A stretch of 64,000 bases of DNA from JAHEDH01 sp963745865 (GTDB taxonomy: Bacteria; Actinomycetota; Acidimicrobiia; Spongiisociales; ZC4RG35). The translations under genes were made by a program, and so were the position numbers. The notes under the pieces are model-generated. The model was not told the DNA's origin. It searched no databases and saw only the letters and a program-made list of their open reading frames with translations. This document shows, one piece after another, positions 1 to 8,478 of this stretch. The stretch lies in contig CAVUYZ010000003.1 in NCBI GenBank assembly GCA_963745865.1, positions 681,933 through 745,932 on the forward strand. The letters are read 5' to 3'. Numbering within the stretch: position 1 is the first letter of the stretch; every line of letters begins with the position of its first letter.

Positions 1-332
1 TGGCCGGACACTCGCTCATCGGGGTCGACCAACCCCACGACCACTCGGGTGACGCCGGCGTCGATGAGGGCCTCGGTGCAGGGAGGAGTCCGACCGTGGT
101 GGTTGCACGGCTCCAAGGTGACCACCATCGTCGATCCAATCGAGAGTCCAGGGGCCCGATCGAGCGCGACTCGTTCGGCGTGGGGCATGCCCGGTCCTTC
201 GTGCGCTCCCTCGGCGAGGATGGCGCCTTCGGCATTCATCAGCACCGCTCCGACCCGCGGATTCGGATGGGGGTGGTACGTCGATGCGAGCCGCATGGCC
301 CGGGTCATCGCCGCGTGAAGTGCCGGATCCAC
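1..332 (-). CDS. ribD: RibD deaminase domain, N-terminal part (cut by window edge)
   Basis: Bifunctional riboflavin-biosynthesis enzyme; only the N-terminal pyrimidine deaminase domain is inside the window. The minus-strand translation shows the HPNPRVGAV segment, the zinc-ligand HAE motif and the PCNHHGRTPPC zinc motif, in the order expected of RibD (diaminohydroxyphosphoribosylaminopyrimidine deaminase). The C-terminal reductase domain would lie beyond base 1. The start is a GTG at 332 just after the upstream regulator's stop; an in-frame ATG at 308 is an alternative. It follows rpe and the regulator in the same direction, as ribG follows rpe in mycobacteria. Confidence 0.93.
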   Translation of the reverse strand, partial: MDPALHAAMTRAMRLASTYHPHPNPRVGAVLMNAEGAILAEGAHEGPGMPHAERVALDRAPGLSIGSTMVVTLEPCNHHGRTPPCTEALIDAGVTRVVVGLVDPDERVSG

Positions 333-333
333 C

Positions 334-1263
334 TCAGGAGGTACGACGATCGATCTCGTACGACGAGCCGTGTTGCTTCTTGGCGAATTCCTTCATTTCC
401 ACCGCGACAGCCGAGGCTTCCCATTGGGATGTGATCGGCCGGGTGCGGTTGGTGACCACCCCAAAGGAGATCGAGACGACGGGGAAGGCGAAGCGCTCTC
501 CGCGTCGGTCGACCACCTCGATGTAGCCGCGAAGCGCATCGGCGGTGTCGTAGTACTCGAGGATCCCGTCGTCGAAGAGGTCGATTGCGGTCTTGCAATA
601 CTGTTCGGCGACGTCGGCCCGGCAGATCGACACGAAGTCGTCTCCTCCGATATGGCCGACGAATCCGTCCCCGTCGCCGATCTCGTCGAGCCCTTTCTGT
701 AGAACGTCGCCGGTGAATTTGATCACCTGATCGCCGCGCATGAAGCCATAGTGGTCGTTGAATGCTTTGAAGTTGTCGAGGTCGCCGTACACCACGGCAA
801 AGGTCTCCCCTGACTCGACCCGCTTCTCGATTTCCGTGCCGATCCGGAAGTTTCCCGGGAGTCCCGTGAGCGGTGAGGTGTCCCGTGCTGCCTGGGTGCG
901 TCGCAGAACCGCCTTCACCCTGGCCACCATCTCGGTCACATCGAACGGCTTGGTGATGTAGTCATCTGCCCCGAGTTCGAGGCCACTGACTCGATCCTCG
1001 GTGAGTCCTCGGGCCGTGAGGAGGACGATCGACGTTCCGGCGAGGGTCCCGTGAGCCCGCATCTTGCGCAGTGCGGTGAGGCCGTCCATCCGGGGCATCA
1101 TGATGTCGAGCAGAACGAGGTTCGGCGGGAGCTCGAGCGCCTTCTCGAGCGCCTCCTGCCCATCGTTGGCGGTGTCGACCTCGAATCCCTCCAACTCGAG
1201 GTTGATGCGAACGACGCGAACGATGTCCTCATCGTCGTCGACGACCAGAATCCGTTCAATCAC
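334..1263 (-). CDS. Response regulator with degenerate GGDEF domain
   Basis: A 309-residue two-domain signalling protein. Residues 1-120 are a receiver domain with the acidic pocket DDDE (9-12), phospho-acceptor Asp53 in LLDIMMP and Lys105 in TKPF. Residues 130-300 are a GGDEF-type cyclase domain (PLTGLPGN, DLDNFKAFNDHYGF). The signature at 206-210 reads GGDDF, not GG(D/E)EF, and no RxxD inhibitory site precedes it. Diguanylate cyclase activity is therefore possible but not assured; nucleotide binding without catalysis is the alternative. The GTG start overlaps the rpe stop (GTGA), so it is probably translated from the rpe message. No histidine kinase is in the window. Confidence 0.9.
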   Translation of the reverse strand: MIERILVVDDDEDIVRVVRINLELEGFEVDTANDGQEALEKALELPPNLVLLDIMMPRMDGLTALRKMRAHGTLAGTSIVLLTARGLTEDRVSGLELGADDYITKPFDVTEMVARVKAVLRRTQAARDTSPLTGLPGNFRIGTEIEKRVESGETFAVVYGDLDNFKAFNDHYGFMRGDQVIKFTGDVLQKGLDEIGDGDGFVGHIGGDDFVSICRADVAEQYCKTAIDLFDDGILEYYDTADALRGYIEVVDRRGERFAFPVVSISFGVVTNRTRPITSQWEASAVAVEMKEFAKKQHGSSYEIDRRTS

Positions 1264-1922
1264 GTCCGCTCCCCTGTGCTGGCGCGCAAACGGCGGATTG
1301 CAGCCGCCGGATCTGCCTGTCCGAAGACCGATGATCCAGCCACGAGGACGTTGGCGCCTGCTGACACCGCGGTCGGAGCGTTCTCTGGGTTGATTCCTCC
1401 ATCGATCTGTACATCGGTCGCCAACCCGTGTGAGTCAACCCATTTTCTCGCCTGCTCGACCTTGCCGAGCACGTCGGGGATGAAGCTCTGCCCGCCGAAT
1501 CCAGGATGTACCGACATGACCAAGACCATATCGCATTCCTCGACCCACGGCTCGAGTGCGGAGAACGGGGTGTGCGGAGAGATCACGAGGCCGATCCCCA
1601 CCTCGAGCTTCTTGGCGCGTTCGATCGCCGTGGTCGGGTCGGGAAGCGCCTCGATGTGCATGGTGATGAGGTCGGCGCCCGCATCCCGCAGTTCGTCGAG
1701 ATACTCGGCGGGATTGGTGGTCATGATGTGGCAGTCGAAGATGAGCTCCGACACCGTCCGAATCGATGCGATCACCGGCATGCCAAACGTCAGATTCGGC
1801 ACGAAATGGCCATCCATCACGTCGAGGTGCAGAAGATCGGCCTCGTGCTCGATGGCAGCGATCTCGTCGCCGAGACGCGAGAAATCGGCGGCCAGCAACG
1901 ATGGGGCGATCTTGATGTCCAT
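1260..1922 (-). CDS. rpe: Ribulose-phosphate 3-epimerase
   Basis: Interconverts ribulose 5-phosphate and xylulose 5-phosphate in the pentose phosphate pathway. The 220-residue TIM barrel is full length and shows the family landmarks: APSLLAADF near the N-terminus, LHLDVMDGHFVPNLTFG with metal-binding His and catalytic Asp, HPGFGGQSF, DGGI and the phosphate-binding AGSSVF. ATG start. Its stop overlaps the GTG of the response regulator. In M. tuberculosis rpe sits between rsmB (fmu) and ribG; here a fasciclin gene and a regulator have been added to that order. Confidence 0.97.
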   Translation of the reverse strand: MDIKIAPSLLAADFSRLGDEIAAIEHEADLLHLDVMDGHFVPNLTFGMPVIASIRTVSELIFDCHIMTTNPAEYLDELRDAGADLITMHIEALPDPTTAIERAKKLEVGIGLVISPHTPFSALEPWVEECDMVLVMSVHPGFGGQSFIPDVLGKVEQARKWVDSHGLATDVQIDGGINPENAPTAVSAGANVLVAGSSVFGQADPAAAIRRLRASTGERT

Positions 1923-2027
1923 TCCGATGCGAGTCTATCCCACCCGACCTGCTGGCCAACGGACCGACTCCGATTGACGTCGCGACGCTGTCGGTCCTCG
2001 CTGCCGGACGTTGAGCTCGGGCGCGAC

Positions 2028-2061
2028 AGAGGGCTCGTTCGTGTGCACGAACGAGCCCTCT
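2028..2061. terminator. Perfect 16-bp hairpin downstream of the fasciclin gene
   Basis: A perfect inverted repeat (AGAGGGCTCGTTCGTG, 2-nt spacer TG, then its complement) lies 22 bases after the fasciclin stop at 2084 and about 100 bases before rpe. There is no T-tract on either side, so it is terminator-like rather than a canonical intrinsic terminator. It would separate fasciclin transcription from the rpe operon. Confidence 0.65.
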
Positions 2062-2083
2062 GGGTTCGGCGGTTTGCGATCGG

Positions 2084-2670
2084 TCAGGGCATCAACACTG
2101 CGTCGATGACGTGGATGAAGCCGTCGGCGACCTTGACGTCGGCACCGATGATCGTTGCCGTCGACTTGTTCGCCGTGATCTCCAATCCGTCGAGCGAGAT
2201 GGTGTTCCCGTCGAACATCTTCACCTTGGGCGGGTTGACCACGCTCGGGCTGGGTCGGCTGCCGTCCACGACGTGGTAGGCGAGCACCTCGGCGACTCCA
2301 TCGACGCCCAACGCGCCAGCGATGATGCCAAACGCTGCCTCTTCATCGGTCACAATCGGACGTCGGCGATGCTCGAGGCGACATCGAGAAACGCCTGGTC
2401 GGTCGGAGCAAAGACCGTGTAGTTCGTCAGAGCCGTTGAGGATGGATTCGTTGACGCCTGTGGCGAGAACTGCCGCCACGAGGATGTCGAAGTCGCCCGC
2501 GTTGTTGTCGAATTCGAGCCTTCGCCTCCGGAGAGGGCAACCGCAGTGCCGACGATCGTCGTCTCGAGCCCGGGTCCTGCCCAGGCCGGCTTGTTGTCCG
2601 GTTTGGCTCCGGCCGGGAGCGCCAGCGCCAGCGCACTGAGCGCGGCGAGCAATGCAATCGCCTTCTTCAT
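2084..2670 (-). CDS. Secreted fasciclin-domain protein, frameshifted
   Basis: Begins with a clear signal peptide (MKKAIALLAALSALALALPAGA) after a GGAGG ribosome site, followed by a single FAS1 domain: TNYTVFAPTDQAFLD (H1 box), VLAYHVVDG, NPPKVKMFDGNTISLDG and a C-terminal GFIHVIDAVLMP (H2 box). FAS1 domains mediate adhesion or cell-surface interactions. The domain is continuous only if the frame changes three times, near 2510, 2435 and 2355. Either the gene is decayed or, more likely given the rest of the window, the sequence has indel errors. It separates rsmB from rpe, which are neighbours in mycobacteria. Confidence 0.8.
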
Positions 2671-2783
2671 GATGGGTGGCCTCCTTCGCTGTTCGTGTTC
2701 ACCCACCATCTATTCGGAGGCGATGCCCCGATCGGATGACGCGACATCTCGATCAGGCATCGGCGGAGAGGCTTCGACCGGTC

Positions 2784-3946
2784 TCAGACATCGATGCGGG
2801 CGATGAACATGCCGTCGGTCGGGCCCAGATGGGGCGCCAGGAGCCAACCGTCGCCGTATCGCCTACCCGGGAGCCCGTCGGAGGGGGGACGAGCCCCGAT
2901 ACCGGCGACGACGTCGATCGACTCGGACGGCGTGACGGTGCAGACCGAGAAGATGATCCTGCCTCCCGGCCGGGTGACGCGCTTCGCCTCCTGGAGGAGT
3001 CGCTTACCGGTCTCGGCCAGGGTCTTGACGTCGCCAGGACCCATGCGATGGATGATCTCCGGACGGCGTCGCAACGTGCCCAGCCCCGTGCAGGGGGCGT
3101 CGACCAGCACGGCATCGAAGGTTGCATCCGCGAACGGGAGCCTCCGACCGTCCGCCACCAACCAGGCCGCCTCGGGAACCCGAACGCGGCCATCCCGGGC
3201 ACGTCTCGAATGGATATCTGATGGCAACTACGTCGGCCCCGGCATCGATCAACTGGCGGGTCTTGCCACCAGGAGCGGCTGCCGCATCGAGGATCCGCTC
3301 CCCAGCCCCGGCCTCGACGGCCGCGCCCACGGCCACTGACGCAGGGTCCTGCACGATCGATCCAGGAGGCGCCGGACCGTCGACCAGCCATGCGTCGACG
3401 ATGCCTGGCACTGGCACTCCGCCCGGGGGCGTTCCATCTCCGGACCGGACACCCACCTGGGGAGTCTCCAGAGAAGCATTCCAGAATCGACCGATTTCGA
3501 CATCGTCCATCACCCGGGACAATTCGTCGCGCAGCCACCCGGGAACCTCTGCCTTCAGGTGGACACCGCGGCGTCCCAGCGATCGAAGCACCCCGTTTGC
3601 GAACCCGGTGAACTTCTGATCCAGGCCCTTGGCGGCGATGACGACCGCATCGACGATCAGCGCATCGGGCCGGTCTCCCCTGCCCAACTCCATCGTGCCG
3701 ACCCGAAGCAGATCGAGGAGGCGGGGATCGATCCGGTCGAGCGGCCGCTTGGACACGGCTCCGATCGCGCCTGTCGATGGCGGGGAGATAGCGGATCGTG
3801 TCGAATGCCACCGCGTGCGCCACGCCACGATCGGAGTCATTCATTCCCTCTGTCTCGACCCGGGACACCACGTTGGAATAGGCACCCCCTCGCACGACCC
3901 TGCCGACGATCCTGGCTGCCGCCGCCCTCGCCTCGGCGGCGCTCAC
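2784..3946 (-). CDS. rsmB: 16S rRNA m5C967 methyltransferase RsmB, frameshifted
   Basis: SAM-dependent rRNA cytosine-C5 methyltransferase (Fmu/Sun family). The N-terminal NusB-like RNA-binding domain is followed by SAM motif I (LDAAAAPGGKTRQLIDAGA), motif IV VDAPCTGLGTLRRRPE and motif VI FSVCTVTPSE; the Cys of motifs IV and VI are the two catalytic cysteines. Continuous family homology requires frame changes near 3775 and 3215. The GTG start overlaps the fmt stop (GTGA), giving translational coupling, and fmt-rsmB adjacency is standard in actinobacteria and many other bacteria. Confidence 0.92.
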
Positions 3947-4872
3947 GTGAGCACCCCGAGATGTCCGTGACGTCCACGTGCCCACTCCGCACCCGGCATC
4001 CGCTGTTTACCCGCCGGCTGAACCTCCATGAGCTCGGATGTCTGACATCCGGGGTTCGGGCCAACAGCACATTCCCTTCGCCGATCCACATCTCTCCGAT
4101 GCCACGTTCCTGACTCGGGGAACCGCTCACGAGGGCTCGGAGGATCTTGAACCGCTCGCCCTCCAGAAGCGCATGGGCTCCCGGATTCGGGCTCAGGCCG
4201 AGGATCTTGGCGACGACGCGATGCCCTGATTCTCCCAGTTCCAACTTCCGCTCCCCCGAGGTGATCTTGGCGGCATGCGTCGCCAGCGGCTTCGTCCTGA
4301 GGGAGGGGCACGAGGCGTCCTTCGACATGGTCGGCGAGTGCTGCGGTGAGCATGTGGCCACTGGCGACGGCGAGCCGTTCCAGGACCTCGCCGGACGTCT
4401 CCGCCGGGTCCGAGACCGGTGGAGAGAGTGCTGACAGGATCGGGCCGGTGTCGAGACCCTCGTCCAACTGCATCAAGGTCACGCCCGTTCTGTCGTCGCC
4501 GGCTTCGAGGGCACGTTGCACGGGAGCAGCCCCACGCCAGCGAGGGAGCACCGAGAAGTGCAGGTTGACGAATCCGCGACGCGGAACCGCCAGGGCATCG
4601 GGCCTGATCAGCATGCCGTATGCGACCACGACCGCCACATCGAATGGACCGAGGTCGTTCAGGATCGGAGCGATCTCACGGCTGGTCTCGGGCTGGAGCA
4701 CGCGGAATCCGAGCGCCTCGGCTGCGATCTTCACCGGTGGTGGCGTTGGGGTCTTGGACCTCCCCTTCGGGCGATCGGGCTGGGTCAGGACCGCCGTGAC
4801 TGCCGAGACGGCGGCGAGTGACTCGAGCGCCGGGATGGCAGCCTCGGGAGTCCCGAGGTAGACGCTTCTCAC
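3943..4872 (-). CDS. fmt: Methionyl-tRNA formyltransferase, frameshifted
   Basis: Transfers a formyl group from 10-formyl-THF to initiator Met-tRNA. Begins VRSVYLGTPEAAIPALESL from a GTG overlapping the def stop. The catalytic core shows the family's VVVAYGMLI, FVNLHFSVLPRWRGAAPVQRA (Asn-His region) and GVTLMQLDEGLDTGPIL. The C-terminal anticodon-arm domain (AAKITSGERKLELGESG, then LMEVQPAGKQRM) is present but displaced into another frame between about 4300 and 4050. The def-fmt-rsmB cluster couples formylation and deformylation genes, as in many bacteria. Confidence 0.94.
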   Translation of the reverse strand: MRSVYLGTPEAAIPALESLAAVSAVTAVLTQPDRPKGRSKTPTPPPVKIAAEALGFRVLQPETSREIAPILNDLGPFDVAVVVAYGMLIRPDALAVPRRGFVNLHFSVLPRWRGAAPVQRALEAGDDRTGVTLMQLDEGLDTGPILSALSPPVSDPAETSGEVLERLAVASGHMLTAALADHVEGRLVPLPQDEAAGDACRQDHLGGAEVGTGRIRASRRRQDPRPEPESGSPCASGGRAVQDPPSPRERFPESGTWHRRDVDRRRECAVGPNPGCQTSELMEVQPAGKQRMPGAEWARGRHGHLGVLT

Positions 4873-5378
4873 TCGATCTCTGCGAATCCGAGGGCCTCTT
4901 CGCGCAGGGTCTTCATCGCCTTCTTCCGGGCGCGGCGGTCGAGATGGTCGATCAGAAGTTCGGCATTCAGGTGACCGATCTCGTGCAACAAGACCCTGCC
5001 GAGCAGTTCGTCGCCCTCGTAGATGACGGTCTCCCCATCGAGGTCGAGCGAGCGGACCGTGACGAACTCCGGACGGGTGATCGGCCAGAAGTGCCCGGGC
5101 ACCGACAGACAACCCTCGTCGAACTCCCACTCGCCGGATGTCTCGATGATCTCGGGATTGATCAGAACGCGTGGACCGAGGTCGTCTTGCGCGTCGAACA
5201 CGGCGACCGAACGCGACACGCCGATCTGGTTGGCGGCGAGCCCGACGCCCGGAGCGTCGTACATCGTCTCGATCAGATCGGACACGAGCTTGTGCACTCC
5301 GGCATCGATCGATTCGACCGGCTCGGTCATCGTGCGCAGCACCGGGTCACCAAACGTTCGCAGTGGGAAGATGGCCAT
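4869..5378 (-). CDS. def: Peptide deformylase
   Basis: Removes the formyl group from nascent proteins. The 169-residue sequence has all three family motifs: GVGLAANQIG (44-53), EGCLS with metal ligand Cys90, and HEIGH with His132 and His136 as ligands and Glu133 as catalytic base. The ATG at 5378 gives the canonical MAIFPLRTFGDPVLR N-terminus; the longer open frame upstream is not conserved-looking. It lies 52 bases after priA and its stop overlaps the fmt GTG. Confidence 0.97.
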   Translation of the reverse strand: MAIFPLRTFGDPVLRTMTEPVESIDAGVHKLVSDLIETMYDAPGVGLAANQIGVSRSVAVFDAQDDLGPRVLINPEIIETSGEWEFDEGCLSVPGHFWPITRPEFVTVRSLDLDGETVIYEGDELLGRVLLHEIGHLNAELLIDHLDRRARKKAMKTLREEALGFAEIE

Positions 5379-5430
5379 GGGCTGGGAGTGTAGACCTCGG
5401 GTCGTGGGTGGCCGACGCCGGCTCTGCCGG

Positions 5431-7206
5431 TCAGAGGTCGATCGGGTCCGCGTCGATCCTGACGGTCGCACCCGAGTCGCGCCACTTCCCGATGATGGGT
5501 CGAATCGCTCGCTTGAACTCGTCGAGATCCTCGCCCTGCACCAGCCACCGGGTGCCTCCGGACGTCGGCGCAGGCCCGAGGATCACAACTCCGCCGCTGA
5601 CCGCGACGAGCTCGGCATGTCTGGTGTCCTCGCCCTCCAGGTCACGGCCCTCGATGATGAGCAGTTGGCCTGCGGGTGGGTATCCGAACACCTGGCGATC
5701 GGCCAGCTCGACGTCGTGAAAGCCGATCGGGTCCGCTCGGCGGAGCGCGATCACCGCATGATGCTCCGGGTCGGAGGTCTGAACCATCAGTCGGCCGCCC
5801 CGCCTGACCGACCCGGCGATGCGAGCGCCGATTCGCAGCGCCTCCTCGGCCGCCCGGTAGTTGCTCCCCCGGATGAGACCATCGACATCGACCAGGATCG
5901 CGAGATCGCAATCTTCCAGCGAGACGAGGTCGCGCTCGGTGCCGACCCTGACCGGCCGACGCGAACCCATGTCCCCCACCAGTCCACCGTCGACGATGCG
6001 CCCGGCCTCCTCGATGAGGCGGCCGACGCCTGCTCCCAGCGGCTCGAAACGCTCTCCCCCGCAGTTACTGCAGACTCCGAGATCGGAACCGCAGCGAGCA
6101 CACACATCGCCGATGTCCGGACGGGATCCGCATCGGGGGCAGGTCCGGAGGGTGCGGCAGGCAACGCACCTGGACGCAGCCGCATACCCGCGCCGGTGTG
6201 CGTAGATGAACACCGACCCGCCGGACGACACTGCTCTGATCGCCTGGCGGGCTACGTCGCCGAGCAGCCCGATGCCAGGCGGGTCGTCACGCCGATCCAC
6301 GACCTCGACGAGAGGCCACAGTCGACCCGAGCCGACCCGCCGAACCTCGGGCCCGGTACCCATCAATTCAGCCGACGGCGTAGGCCCGGCGAATACGGTG
6401 GACATTGGCTCGTGCTTGCCGCGTTCGAGAATCAGGTCCCGTACCGCCACGGTCGGCGTCTGACGGTCCTTCATGGCTCGCCGGCTCTCCTCGACCACAT
6501 ACACGACGGTTGGCGCACCGAACGGCCACGCGGCGACCTTCGGCGTTCCGACCAATACGGTGGGGACATGGCGAAGGTGGCGCCAGGCGGTGGTGACATC
6601 CTTGCCGGCCGCATCAGGAGTCACAGTGAAGGGAACGACCCCCGCAGAGTGGAGATGACGCGACAGTTCGTCGACCTCCCGGGCGGTCGGAGTGATGACA
6701 CAGACAGAGACAGAGGCAGCCATCGCATCCTGCGCCAGTTCGAGCAAACCGTGTGGGGCTGGGTCGAGCACCACGATCGGTCGGTTCTTCGACCGTGAGG
6801 CTCGGTCGACCGCATCGGCCAGACCGTGAGATATCCGCTGGACGTCACGAACCGGGGTCTTGGGAGGCGATGGCGGGACATTGGGAGGCGCAGACCGATC
6901 GAGGGTCGGGCCGACCGGAGCCACATAGTGGAGCGACGCCCAGCGAAGTGCCTCGAGCAATCCCGCATCCATGGTGGTTGCCCGTCCCGAGACCTGGGCG
7001 ATGTCGCGGAGGCGATCCGGTGGTCTGGGAGCCAGCTCGACGACATAGCCCCTGACCCGTCTCCCACCAAGCGGGATTCGCACCATCGATCCGACGCTGA
7101 CCCGATCAGAGAGCGGTCCCGGGATCGAATACCAGAAGCCGTTGTCCACGGCGTACGTCGGGACGACCGGAACGACCCGGGCAGCGGGGACGCTCGTGTC
7201 GCTCAG
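5431..7206 (-). CDS. priA: PriA-like primosomal protein N' lacking helicase motifs; probable CTG start
   Basis: About 591 residues with the PriA layout: N-terminal DNA-binding domain (VDNGFWYSIPG, VGSMVRIPLGGRRVRGYVVE), a helicase-like core and a zinc-binding segment with paired cysteines (CVACRTLRTCPRCG, CARCG, CSNCGG). The Walker A GxGKT and DEAH box are absent, as known for actinobacterial PriA, so it probably loads or stabilises proteins at stalled forks rather than unwinding. No ATG, GTG or TTG occurs near the natural N-terminus. The best start is the CTG at 7206 overlapping the metK stop (CTGA). In-frame starts inside metK (7242, 7257) are alternatives. Confidence 0.88.
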   Translation of the reverse strand: MSDTSVPAARVVPVVPTYAVDNGFWYSIPGPLSDRVSVGSMVRIPLGGRRVRGYVVELAPRPPDRLRDIAQVSGRATTMDAGLLEALRWASLHYVAPVGPTLDRSAPPNVPPSPPKTPVRDVQRISHGLADAVDRASRSKNRPIVVLDPAPHGLLELAQDAMAASVSVCVITPTAREVDELSRHLHSAGVVPFTVTPDAAGKDVTTAWRHLRHVPTVLVGTPKVAAWPFGAPTVVYVVEESRRAMKDRQTPTVAVRDLILERGKHEPMSTVFAGPTPSAELMGTGPEVRRVGSGRLWPLVEVVDRRDDPPGIGLLGDVARQAIRAVSSGGSVFIYAHRRGYAAASRCVACRTLRTCPRCGSRPDIGDVCARCGSDLGVCSNCGGERFEPLGAGVGRLIEEAGRIVDGGLVGDMGSRRPVRVGTERDLVSLEDCDLAILVDVDGLIRGSNYRAAEEALRIGARIAGSVRRGGRLMVQTSDPEHHAVIALRRADPIGFHDVELADRQVFGYPPAGQLLIIEGRDLEGEDTRHAELVAVSGGVVILGPAPTSGGTRWLVQGEDLDEFKRAIRPIIGKWRDSGATVRIDADPIDL

Positions 7207-8402
7207 AGGCCCGCTGCGGCAGTCGCCAGATCGGAGGCCGACTCGGTGGACTCCCACGGGAACCCCGAGCGGCCGAAATGGCCGTAGGCGGTGGTCGGCT
7301 TGTAGATCGGGCGGCGAAGGTCGAGCCGATCGATGATCGCCGCAGGACGAAAGTCGAAGAACTCGCGAATCAGGTCGGAGAGCTTGCCGGGATCGACTTC
7401 TTCTGTCCCGAACGTCTCGACGAACACGGAGAAGGGGTGCGCCTGTCCGATGGCGTAGGCGAGTTGCACTTCGCAGCGCCTCGACAGCCCGGCCGCGACG
7501 ATGTTCTTGGCGGCATGCCTGGCGGCATAGGCCGCCGAGCGGTCGACCTTGGTCACGTCCTTGCCGCTGAATGCGCCGCCGCCGTGCCGTGCATATCCGC
7601 CATATGTGTCGACGATGATCTTTCTCCCCGTCAGACCGGTATCGGCGGTCGGGCCGCCGACGACGAAACGGCCCGTGGGGTTGACGAGTCGCTCGACGTC
7701 GCCCACCACGTGATATCGCTCGAGGATCGGGGTGACGACGTGTTCGGACAGATCGGCTTCCAGCCTCGGCAGTTCGATCCCCTCTGCATGGTGGGTGCTG
7801 ATGAGGACGGATTGGACGCCGACAGCCTGATCGTTCTCGTATGCGACGCTCACCTGGGTCTTGCCATCGGGGCGGAGGTAGTCCAGCACACCGGTCTTTC
7901 GCATGGCGGCGAGCTGCTCGGCGAGCCGATGCGCGAACTGGATCGGGAGGGGCATGAGAGCCGGCGTCTCGTCGCAGGCATAGCCGAACATGATGCCCTG
8001 GTCCCCCGCTCCGAGACCGTCGAACTCCTCGGTCGAGCCGTGGCGCGCTTCATACGATTCGGTGACACCGTCAGCGATGTCGGGGCTCTGGCGGTGCAGC
8101 AGGTTCTCGATCTCCACCGTCTCGGCGGAGAAGTCCGGGTCGAAACCGTCGTATCCGATCTCGGCGATGGTCTCGCGAGCGATCGCGTCCGGGTCGATCT
8201 CGGCGGTCGTCGTGACCTCGCCGGCGATCACCACCCTGCCCTTGGTCACGAGCGTCTCACACGCCACCCGACCCATCGGGTCCTGAGACAGCACCGCATC
8301 GAGGATCCCATCGGAGATGGCATCGCAGACTTTGTCGGGGTGTCCCTCGGTGACGGACTCCGAGCTGAAGTAGGAACGGCGTGGTGCAGCGGAATGGCTC
8401 AT
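7203..8402 (-). CDS. metK: S-adenosylmethionine synthetase
   Basis: Makes SAM from methionine and ATP. The 399-residue protein is full length and carries the signatures FSSESVTEGHPDKVCDAISDG, GAGDQGIMFGYA, DGKTQVSV, NPTGRFVVGGPTADTGLTGRKIIVDTYGGYARHGGGAFSGKD (the second signature nonapeptide GGGAFSGKD) and a C-terminal YGHFGR. Start chosen at ATG 8402 (MSHSAAPRRSYFSS). Lies between coaBC and priA, the same neighbourhood as in M. tuberculosis. Confidence 0.98.
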   Translation of the reverse strand: MSHSAAPRRSYFSSESVTEGHPDKVCDAISDGILDAVLSQDPMGRVACETLVTKGRVVIAGEVTTTAEIDPDAIARETIAEIGYDGFDPDFSAETVEIENLLHRQSPDIADGVTESYEARHGSTEEFDGLGAGDQGIMFGYACDETPALMPLPIQFAHRLAEQLAAMRKTGVLDYLRPDGKTQVSVAYENDQAVGVQSVLISTHHAEGIELPRLEADLSEHVVTPILERYHVVGDVERLVNPTGRFVVGGPTADTGLTGRKIIVDTYGGYARHGGGAFSGKDVTKVDRSAAYAARHAAKNIVAAGLSRRCEVQLAYAIGQAHPFSVFVETFGTEEVDPGKLSDLIREFFDFRPAAIIDRLDLRRPIYKPTTAYGHFGRSGFPWESTESASDLATAAAGL

Positions 8403-8478
8403 CGGTGGGGTGGAGCTTAGGGCCGTCCCCCAGAACTCACAGCCGCACTGCAACGCTCGTCGGGGCTGGGTGGGCGGG

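Noticed and set aside
5431..7206. PriA without helicase motifs as a novelty
   Set aside because: Loss of Walker A and DEAH motifs is already known for actinobacterial PriA, so only the start codon is reported as unusual.
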